Below are positions 43,060-49,949 of a stretch of DNA of 64,000 nucleotides, in pieces. The notes under the pieces are model-generated. The model was not told where the DNA came from and searched no databases. It worked only from the letters and a program-made list of their open reading frames with translations. Both the position numbers and the translations under genes were made by a program. Position 1 is the first letter of the stretch. Each line of letters opens with the position of its first letter. Origin of the DNA: Candidatus Defluviicoccus seviourii (GTDB lineage: Bacteria; Pseudomonadota; Alphaproteobacteria; Rhodospirillales; Defluviicoccaceae); contig UXAT02000052.1 in NCBI GenBank assembly GCA_900609035.2, positions 62,001-126,000 of the forward strand. Reading direction: 5' to 3'.

Positions 43060-44860
43060 TAGGGTATATTTCGATACAGAGTATCGTGACGACGAAGTTA
43101 TTCTCTTATGTGCTCTAGTAAAGCCGTCGGGCAATAAACACGAGTTTGATTTACGGAATAATAAAGACTTAGATCTCTTACAGGACTTTATAACACAGCA
43201 CACCTTAAGTCATTGGGTGGCTTTTGCTGCCTCTGCTGATTTAACCGCCCTGTTACGACTTGGCATAGACATTACCCCCTTTAATGTTATTGATCTGATG
43301 GCTGAAGGACGAATGATTACCTTGTCGCACGATAAGTTCTTCGCCCCGAGAGGTTCATTGGTAGCAACTTTACGAGCATTTGGGTTAGAGTTAGTGAATG
43401 AAGCCGAAAAAGAGGTGATGCGGGAGGTTATCTTAAACCACAAAACGTATACCGATGACCAGTGGGATGCGATAACCAGGTATTGCTGGGAAGACGTAGA
43501 ATGTCTCCCCCCACTGTTTAATGCTATAAAGAGATTCCATAATGATATTGTAAAGGGCGCTGTTGAGTTAGACCATATGTTATATCGTGGCGAGTATATT
43601 AAAGCGGTATCGATAACAGACCATCGGAGTAAAGGATTTCCTGTTTGGGGTGAGTGGTTTGACCAAGTGATGAATAATCGAGAACGTATAACTGAGGCGA
43701 TTATTCGAAAATATAACACCCAATTTCCCATATGGCAATATAATCCACGAGATAACAAATATCACCTTAAACGAGACCAAATAGAGTTGTGGGCTAAGTT
43801 ACAAGGTTTCTTGAAAGACTGGGAGAGGACCGAATGTGGCGCTTTAAGATTATCTGATGATTATCTCGAAGTATTAGGTAGGAAGCACATTTTGGTTGAG
43901 AATCTTCGAAAAATATTCAAACAACTCAACCACTTAAAAATAGACCTCCGTGGTGCGGCAGTAAACGGTTATGTGCCATACAGAACCACCGCTTTTAGTG
44001 CAAAAACAGGCAGAAACGGGTTGAAGCCTAAGAACGGATTTGTCTTAAACTTACCCCCCTGGATGAGGACTGTTGTAAGACCACATCCAGGTAGGGTACT
44101 TATTGGGGCTGATTGGAGTTCGCAAGAGGTAGCAATATCGGCTTACCTAAGCGGTGATGAAAATCTAACGGCAGCATACGAAACTGGCGACCCTTATCTA
44201 GCACTCGGCAAGATGAGTGGTCGTATCCCCCACGATGGAACTAAGCAGACCCACCCTCTCGAACGACAATTGTTTAAAGGTCTACAACTCGGGCTTAATT
44301 ACGGTATGGGTGAACGGGCATTAGCACAGTCGATGCTTAACACCTTCTTAGAGGGCGGTTACGAGGTAGACATAGACTATGCATCTAATGTAGCCCGTCG
44401 TCTGCTTGTGTGGCATCGAAACAAGTTTAAAACGTATTGGGCTTGGGCAGAGAGGAAGGCTCGTCTAGCCCGGGTTAAAGGATATATTCAAGCAGGCGAC
44501 GGGTGGACGGAGTATGTCACCCGTAGAACACCCCAGACTGTGTTGCTGAACTTCCCGGCACAATCAAATGCCGCAGTTATGATGAGACAGGCTACCATTA
44601 AATTAGCGAAGACCGGTATCGATCTTTTATGCTCCCAACACGATGCGTTTTACGTGAATGCCCCTATTACTGACGAGGATATGGTGAAGAAGACCTTGAA
44701 GAGTTGTATGGACGAAGCGTCGTGGGAGGTTATAGGCGGTGTGACTAGAGTCGATTTTAAGACATTCCACCATGACAAATGCTTCTGGGACGAACGTGGC
44801 CGGGACTTATTCTTACTGGCTCGTCAAGAACTCGGCCTTGGCCACGAGTTATGGTTTTAG
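43052..44860 (+). CDS. Family A DNA polymerase with 3'-5' exonuclease domain
   Basis: A 602-residue replicative polymerase. The N-terminal exonuclease domain begins VYFDTEYRDDEVILL with its D-x-E pair. Motif A is GADWSSQEVAIS (D354, E359). Motif B is RQLFKGLQLGLNYG (R405, K409, Leu413, Y417). Motif C is QHDAFY (H530, D531). Leu413 corresponds to Phe762 of E. coli Pol I and Tyr526 of T7. Viral polymerases with Leu here have been linked to slower, more accurate synthesis and temperate phages. No 5'-3' exonuclease domain is present. Confidence 0.93.
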   Translation: MTNRVYFDTEYRDDEVILLCALVKPSGNKHEFDLRNNKDLDLLQDFITQHTLSHWVAFAASADLTALLRLGIDITPFNVIDLMAEGRMITLSHDKFFAPRGSLVATLRAFGLELVNEAEKEVMREVILNHKTYTDDQWDAITRYCWEDVECLPPLFNAIKRFHNDIVKGAVELDHMLYRGEYIKAVSITDHRSKGFPVWGEWFDQVMNNRERITEAIIRKYNTQFPIWQYNPRDNKYHLKRDQIELWAKLQGFLKDWERTECGALRLSDDYLEVLGRKHILVENLRKIFKQLNHLKIDLRGAAVNGYVPYRTTAFSAKTGRNGLKPKNGFVLNLPPWMRTVVRPHPGRVLIGADWSSQEVAISAYLSGDENLTAAYETGDPYLALGKMSGRIPHDGTKQTHPLERQLFKGLQLGLNYGMGERALAQSMLNTFLEGGYEVDIDYASNVARRLLVWHRNKFKTYWAWAERKARLARVKGYIQAGDGWTEYVTRRTPQTVLLNFPAQSNAAVMMRQATIKLAKTGIDLLCSQHDAFYVNAPITDEDMVKKTLKSCMDEASWEVIGGVTRVDFKTFHHDKCFWDERGRDLFLLARQELGLGHELWF

Positions 44861-45080
44861 CAAAAAACCGCTGGTTTTAAAGCAAAAATGAGGTCAAAGA
44901 CTAATTTTTCTAGTAATGCAATTTTCATGGTTGCTTCTCAAGACGTCTTAAAGACGTCTTGAGAGCTCATTTGAAGCTCTTGTAGGGTCCAATTTCGCCA
45001 TTACTATATTTTATTACTACTAAAAAATTTTTTAATATTAAATATAATATATGTAATACATATAATAATATATACATATA
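44861..45080. other. Non-coding region with tandem palindromes and an AT-rich tract
   Basis: After the polymerase stop come a small hairpin (44864-44878) and a 27-bp palindrome (44937-44963) made of two AAGACGTCTT units, each itself palindromic. Another hairpin follows (AGAGCT/AGCTCT, 44962-44980). Then comes a tract of almost pure A and T (about 44999-45081) with overlapping inverted ATATTA motifs. Palindromes beside an AT-rich tract next to the polymerase gene would suit a replication origin or a protein-binding control region. Confidence 0.45.
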
Positions 45081-45154
45081 CACAGCGTTTGGTCATCACC
45101 GGCGACGAAGTAGCAAAAAGACCTCTAAGAGGGCGAAGATCCAACCCTAATCTG

Positions 45155-45161
45155 CTAAATA
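45155..45161 (+). promoter_or_regulatory. Late promoter motif CTAAATA
   Basis: CTAAATAC ends only five bases before ATG 45167. If used, it would make a nearly leaderless message for the zinc-finger protein. Otherwise an upstream start (TTG 45089) would be needed. Confidence 0.45.
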
Positions 45162-45166
45162 CAAAT

Positions 45167-45490
45167 ATGAAACATAAACCAACCAAACACTGCGTCACTT
45201 GTAACACTCCACTCCCACCTCACCACTCTAAGTTATGCGGCAACCCCGAGTGTGAACTGGCGTGGCATCGACATAGGTATCACACCGAGCCAGACCGTCG
45301 AGCAAAACAAATGGCTCGAAGTCGTGCTTGGCAACAAGAGCACAAGGAAGAGGTTGCTATCATCGTTAAACGCTACTACGATAAGAACCGAGAAAGGTAC
45401 AGGGAGTACAACCGAGCAAAGTATCATCGTAACAAAGACGAAGGGCTAGATGTTGGCAGGGAAAGAAAAAAAGTATTATGCGAGGCGTGA
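45167..45490 (+). CDS. Small zinc-ribbon phage protein
   Basis: A 107-residue protein. Residues 9-27 hold HCVTC and then LCGNPEC (C-x2-C...C-x4-C), a zinc ribbon. A highly basic helical part rich in Arg, Lys and Tyr follows (KRYYDKNRERYREYNRAKYHR). It resembles small phage HNH-like or DNA-binding proteins but lacks a recognisable nuclease site. The frame opens earlier at a TTG (45089), but ATG 45167 fits the domain start. A terminator follows directly. Confidence 0.65.
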   Translation: MKHKPTKHCVTCNTPLPPHHSKLCGNPECELAWHRHRYHTEPDRRAKQMARSRAWQQEHKEEVAIIVKRYYDKNRERYREYNRAKYHRNKDEGLDVGRERKKVLCEA

Positions 45491-45524
45491 AAGGCCCCCG
45501 TCAAGATTCATTACCGGCCTTTTT
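45490..45524. terminator. Rho-independent terminator
   Basis: AAAGGCC/GGCCTTT (arms 45490-45496 and 45516-45522) overlaps the stop of the zinc-ribbon gene and is followed by more T residues. The next gene (terminase) comes from the opposite side. A second short hairpin TTAGGT/ACCTAA follows near 45535. Together they separate the convergent units. Confidence 0.6.
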
Positions 45525-45697
45525 CAAAAAAATTAGGTCTACCTAACTACAAAACGCAATCAAAAACACAATTTTTCTCTCCATTAGCACCTACCCGCTA
45601 CCCAAGTAGCATTGAACGAAACGTGAAAAAATAACACGTTGAATTACTTAGACAAAAAAATGATATAATTAAGGTTTTTGCGACAGGGTGACTCTGC

Positions 45698-47659
45698 TTA
45701 GAACCGACGTCGTCCAAACGGACTGTACCCGTCAAAGTTTGGTCCACCAAAACCCCCGCTACTTGGACTTTTACGACGGTTAGCTTCCCTTTCTTTGAGG
45801 ATCTTAGTCTCTAGTGATTGCTTTTGTGTTGTTGTCATTGCGTCTTTTGTTTTGTCAGACTCTACCGCTACTCTAACACTTTGCTGGTTCCTTTCCTCTT
45901 CTCGATCTACATTTAGGTTCATATGCAGTCGAGCAGCCATAGCGTACACACGGCAGTCTAGTGCTTCGTTTCTTATTTGTTTTTTATTGCCTTTAACTAA
46001 AATCCATCGCCTGACAGGTACACCCATTTTGTAGGTAGTGGTTGGTTTCTCTGACAACAGTTGTTCATAGTATGTTGAGTCATAGTGTTCCGGAAAGTGA
46101 CAGTAGCCAGGGGTAGATCCTCCGCCGTCTTCAGTAATCAATAACAGTTCCTGAAGTCGATCCTTGATTAAACTAGGATTGACCATACAAATCCCAGACG
46201 CAAGCAACCGTGGTGCTGTTATAGGTGCAGTTACAGCCGACGCACCACGCACTAGTAAGATATTCAAACGGTTACGTCGTTTGATCAAGTTTATTTTTGG
46301 CTTTATTTGTGACTCAGCATACCCCATGTCTATTGCCGCAAGACGGACCGTTAAAGGCACACCGTCTTCTCTAACAAGTTTTTGGGTTAGGACGTCTGAT
46401 AACTGGTCCCAAACAGGCTGTTCGAGCGTGTTGCCCGGTATCACGAAATAATCAATCGACCAAGTTTCATCATTAGCCCCCCATCCGAGCAGCTCACCTT
46501 CAATACGGTTACCTTGCACGTCAATACCTGCTGTTATGTACACTACACCTGAAGGAATAGTTGACGGCGTGTATCGCTCAGCACGCAATTTTAAATCGTG
46601 AATATCTGTTATGGGCGTTGTTGGCTCAGTCCACGGAAGGGCAAGTCTAGTGTTTTGGAACGACTTAATAGTACCTTGGGCTTTAGCCGATAGAAAATCG
46701 GTAACCATTTCAGTAAGACTTACCCATGGCGAGTACAGTGCATTAAGATGGTACCCTGCGTGTCCGTTGAAGGGTTTAGTTGCTCGCCACTCACCATCTC
46801 GAATTGCTTGGTATCTGTCACTATTGTGCCACTCATGGCCACAACCGCTGGAGCATACAATGCGAGCTGTAAGGGGTAGATGATCACCGTTAGTGTCTTT
46901 GTCCCATATAACACGTTCCCAAGTCCAGTGTTGTTCGGTACTGCAATTAGGGCAAGTAACGTAGTAATACCGTTGATCTGATTGCTTAAAAGCCTGGTCC
47001 ATTAAACCATCAACATATGTTGGTGTAGATGTCATGATGATTTTTCTACCAGGGAAGGTAGTTGTCCTTTTCATAACTAGATCAACCGGCGACCCTTCAT
47101 CTTGACCTTTTTGGCTTGTAATAACTACCGCAGGGTAACCATCTACTTCGTCGAGGAACAAGATTTTTGCCATTTGCCCACGAAGGGCTGAACCAGATCT
47201 TGCTGATACAATAAGAAGATCACCCCCATAGAACTTCTTGTGCTCAATCTGGTCTGCTCGTCCAGTTCGAAAATAATTGGCGAGGAACGGCATATCATCT
47301 ACCAACTCTGCTAAACGACGTTTAGAAAATTTCCGAGCCTCCCCGCTTGTAGGCTGAACCATGATCATAGGGCACGGATCATTCACCACATAGTATAGCA
47401 ACGTGTTAATAAGTAGTTCTGTTTTACCGAGCTGTGCCCCCCAACACAAGGTGATGCGAGAAACACTCGGGTCTGTAACCAAATCCATAGGCTCACGTAG
47501 ATAAGGTGTGCGCTCAGTTCGCCATTTTCCCCTTTCTGCCGCTATTACGGGGAGAACTCGGTTTCGGTCGGCCCACTGGCTTACGCTTAGGTTTTGTCTC
47601 GGCTGGAACACTCTCTTGATCGTCGTCAAAAGTGTCTTCTTGAATTGATATGCTTCCAT
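45698..47659 (-). CDS. terL: Terminase large subunit, lambda gpA family
   Basis: A 653-residue DNA-packaging motor of the lambda gpA type. The N-terminal SVSQWADRNRVL precedes Walker A CWGAQLGKTE (residues 74-81) and Walker B KILFLDEVDGYP (about 165-176). The motif SARSGSALRG and the zinc-like CPNC...CGHEW segment follow. Nuclease-domain acidic residues lie in AGIDVQGNRIE and LAAIDMGYAES. It cuts concatemers and pumps DNA into the prohead. It overlaps the small-subunit gene by 146 bp and is transcribed opposite to the head genes, which is unusual. Confidence 0.92.
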   Translation of the reverse strand: MEAYQFKKTLLTTIKRVFQPRQNLSVSQWADRNRVLPVIAAERGKWRTERTPYLREPMDLVTDPSVSRITLCWGAQLGKTELLINTLLYYVVNDPCPMIMVQPTSGEARKFSKRRLAELVDDMPFLANYFRTGRADQIEHKKFYGGDLLIVSARSGSALRGQMAKILFLDEVDGYPAVVITSQKGQDEGSPVDLVMKRTTTFPGRKIIMTSTPTYVDGLMDQAFKQSDQRYYYVTCPNCSTEQHWTWERVIWDKDTNGDHLPLTARIVCSSGCGHEWHNSDRYQAIRDGEWRATKPFNGHAGYHLNALYSPWVSLTEMVTDFLSAKAQGTIKSFQNTRLALPWTEPTTPITDIHDLKLRAERYTPSTIPSGVVYITAGIDVQGNRIEGELLGWGANDETWSIDYFVIPGNTLEQPVWDQLSDVLTQKLVREDGVPLTVRLAAIDMGYAESQIKPKINLIKRRNRLNILLVRGASAVTAPITAPRLLASGICMVNPSLIKDRLQELLLITEDGGGSTPGYCHFPEHYDSTYYEQLLSEKPTTTYKMGVPVRRWILVKGNKKQIRNEALDCRVYAMAARLHMNLNVDREEERNQQSVRVAVESDKTKDAMTTTQKQSLETKILKEREANRRKSPSSGGFGGPNFDGYSPFGRRRF

Positions 47660-47969
47660 TCACCTTCTCTATAAGGGTTGTTTCGGATTCTAGTGTAATT
47701 ATCCCTAGTAATGATTCTATTTCTCCCCGAACCATTTCTTCAATCTCAGGGGCTGTTTTGGTGACCCCACCTAATATAGGGGCGACACGTTTTGGCAAAT
47801 CACGAATTTTCGATGCTACTTGAGTAAAGGCTTCTGTAATATAATCGAACGCTAGTCGGGTTTCGATGTATTCTTGTCGATCCCTCGCAAACTCCCACTC
47901 CATTCGCTCGCACTCAAGTTCGAGTTTTCGAATCAACAAATCGTCTTTTGAACCAAGTCCTCTAACCAT
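47514..47969 (-). CDS. Probable terminase small subunit (Nu1-like C-terminal part)
   Basis: A 151-residue protein. The segment ITEAFTQVASKIRDLPKRVAPIL, with later EIEEMVRGEIESLLG, matches the C-terminal gpA-contact region of Nu1-type small terminase subunits. The N-terminus is a charged helix with no clear winged-helix domain. The last 30 residues are basic. It lies just upstream of terL and shares its divergent late promoter at 48000-48006. Confidence 0.72.
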   Translation of the reverse strand: MVRGLGSKDDLLIRKLELECERMEWEFARDRQEYIETRLAFDYITEAFTQVASKIRDLPKRVAPILGGVTKTAPEIEEMVRGEIESLLGIITLESETTLIEKVNGSISIQEDTFDDDQESVPAETKPKRKPVGRPKPSSPRNSGRKGKMAN

Positions 47970-47984
47970 TTACCACCATCGAGA

Positions 47985-48006
47985 CTAAATACTTTAAAGT
48001 ATTTAG
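47985..48006. promoter_or_regulatory. Palindromic pair of opposed late promoters
   Basis: CTAAATAC on the plus strand (47985-47992) and its exact mirror on the minus strand (48006-47999) are joined by TTTAAA into a perfect 22-bp palindrome. The plus copy faces the gpW-like gene, and the minus copy faces the terminase genes. Each promoter's start site would lie in or near the other's -10 element. Confidence 0.65.
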
Positions 48007-48018
48007 CGGAGGCTCACT

Positions 48019-48501
48019 TTGTTTCATCTAAAGCACCAGTCGGGGTCAGTGTTTACGTTTAGCAGTTCAGCTCAGTCTGAAGGTTTCGCATCATTTTCTG
48101 CTAAGATTTTAGGCCCTGAAACGGTAAATCTCTCATCTTCCACTCTTGATTTCACACACCCAGGTAACTTCCTTACCGGGGAATATCGGATTTATGTTTA
48201 TGGCCTTGAAGGTGATTTTCGGTATCTGATTGATGAAGGTCGCTTATCTGTCTCACCAAATCCCGATGATCTTGATGATTCGTATGATGTGCGCAGCCAA
48301 AATGAACGCATTCTAGATGCTATAAATAGTGTCTTAGAAGGTAGGGCTAGCAGGGTCGAAGCCTCTTACTCCATAGACGGCAAGGCTTTAACCCTGATGA
48401 GCATTGGGGAGTTATTACGTGCCCAACAAATCTTCAAATCAAGAGTGGCGTCAGAACGAGGAGTTGGACGCTTTCCACAAAATATAGTGTTTAGGATGTA
48501 A
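48019..48501 (+). CDS. gpW-like head-tail joining protein with an N-terminal extension
   Basis: A 160-residue protein. Residues about 95-150 (ILDAINSVLEGRASRVEASYS, then GKALTLMSIGELLRAQQ) match the gpW head-tail connector family. An N-terminal beta-rich domain of about 80 residues is added, with phage tail or connector character. The start is TTG 48019 with GGAGG seven bases ahead. Position right before the portal gene agrees with lambda order. Confidence 0.75.
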   Translation: MFHLKHQSGSVFTFSSSAQSEGFASFSAKILGPETVNLSSSTLDFTHPGNFLTGEYRIYVYGLEGDFRYLIDEGRLSVSPNPDDLDDSYDVRSQNERILDAINSVLEGRASRVEASYSIDGKALTLMSIGELLRAQQIFKSRVASERGVGRFPQNIVFRM

Positions 48502-48503
48502 AA

Positions 48504-49949
48504 ATGACATTTTTTAACGCCGCCTCCCATTCAGACAACTCGATGTATTCGTGGTTCGCTAAGAGCCGCTCAATCAACGACACCCTGAGATCAGAACTCC
48601 CGACCATTCGCAACAGGTCTCGTGAGTTGACAGAAAACGATTCTTGGACAAGTTCAGGTCGTCGGGCATATGTGGTCAATATTGTAGGATCACGAGGATT
48701 TGACCTCCGCCCTATACTTACTGAAGAAGACTTTGAGCAGTCAAACCTCAGAAAATATTTTAATAGCCCTCAGGAAGTGAGCCAATTTATTATTAGACAA
48801 TTCTCAAGGTGGGGTAAAAAAGCTATGGTGCGAGGTGGGTCATGGCACCAAGCCCAGAAAGCGGCTGTTGAAGCCATGTATACCGATGGTGAGATTTTTT
48901 GCCGACACTATATAGACCCGAGTCTTAACGAATTTGGGTATGCAATTGATTTCTTTGAGTCAGAGTATGTGGATGTAGAGGCCCGTAATACTAAGTCAAA
49001 TGTTGTTAATGGGATAGGTTTTGATAAGTTTAACCGCCCACTATTTTATGTGTTTTACACAGCACACCCAGACGAGATTACTTTCAAATCATCAAGTGTG
49101 AGGAAACAAGTCGAAATCCCCGCAACAGATATTATCCATCTTAAAAACACCTCTCGCCCGAGTCAAACACGTGGTTTACCGGCGGTCACCCCTGTTATGC
49201 CTTTCTTGTACCATCTTCACGAGTACACTAAGGCTACTGTTACAGGAAAACACGCAAGCGCTAAAAAACTTGGTTTTATAGTCCCTGCGAAAGAAGATAC
49301 TGACACACCTTACGAACACGCAGAGCGAGACACTCATGGACAAATCGTCGATTATCTTCGGGATGTAGGGTTTCAACTGCTACCCCCTGGGGCAGATGTT
49401 AAGTCCTTTAACCCAACTGATACAGGAAGCAACATCAAAGAATTTGTAACCGTGATGGGACATATTGTAGCGGCTGGCTTAGGTGTGGATTACCACGCTT
49501 TAACAGGGGATTATGAAAGTGTGTCGTACTCCTCTATTCGTCAAGCTGGCTTAAATATTAAGGACGTGTGGACGTGGCGCCAAGATTATCTGAAAGAAAC
49601 ACTAATCGAACCTGTTTTTAACAAATGGCTCGATATCTCTTTGTTAAAAGGCGCTTTTGGTCCTGCCTTTAGCGACGAAGATATCCAACTCATTAAAGAC
49701 TCCACCAGCTTTGAAGGTAGAGGGTGGGGGTTCACAGACCCTACAAAAGAGGCTAATTCGCACCAAACATATGTAGAAATGGGTGCACGGTCTATCTCGG
49801 ATGTTATTAGAGAAAATAACCAAAATCCTGATCAGGTATTCAAAGAGATAAAAGAAGAGCGGGAAAAACTGCGTGAACTCGGCATTGAGTTGTCTTTTAC
49901 AAAAAACCCAAACATTCCTACACTAGAGGAGACATCAAAAAGTGAGTGA
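48504..49949 (+). CDS. Portal protein, lambda gpB family
   Basis: A 481-residue portal subunit. It has the lambda-type segments YVVNIVGSRGFDLRP, IIRQFSRWGKKAMVRG and DIIHLKNTSRPSQTRGLPAVTPVM, and near the C-terminus YSSIRQAGLNIKDVWTWRQDYL. Twelve copies form the ring through which DNA enters and leaves the head. It starts two bases after the gpW-like stop and overlaps the protease gene by 8 bp. Confidence 0.92.
   Translation: MTFFNAASHSDNSMYSWFAKSRSINDTLRSELPTIRNRSRELTENDSWTSSGRRAYVVNIVGSRGFDLRPILTEEDFEQSNLRKYFNSPQEVSQFIIRQFSRWGKKAMVRGGSWHQAQKAAVEAMYTDGEIFCRHYIDPSLNEFGYAIDFFESEYVDVEARNTKSNVVNGIGFDKFNRPLFYVFYTAHPDEITFKSSSVRKQVEIPATDIIHLKNTSRPSQTRGLPAVTPVMPFLYHLHEYTKATVTGKHASAKKLGFIVPAKEDTDTPYEHAERDTHGQIVDYLRDVGFQLLPPGADVKSFNPTDTGSNIKEFVTVMGHIVAAGLGVDYHALTGDYESVSYSSIRQAGLNIKDVWTWRQDYLKETLIEPVFNKWLDISLLKGAFGPAFSDEDIQLIKDSTSFEGRGWGFTDPTKEANSHQTYVEMGARSISDVIRENNQNPDQVFKEIKEEREKLRELGIELSFTKNPNIPTLEETSKSE

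Noticed and set aside
48321-48328. TATAAATA, the exact T4 late promoter sequence
   Set aside because: It lies inside the gpW-like coding region and differs from the CTAAATAC form used at gene boundaries. The next gene starts about 175 bp downstream.
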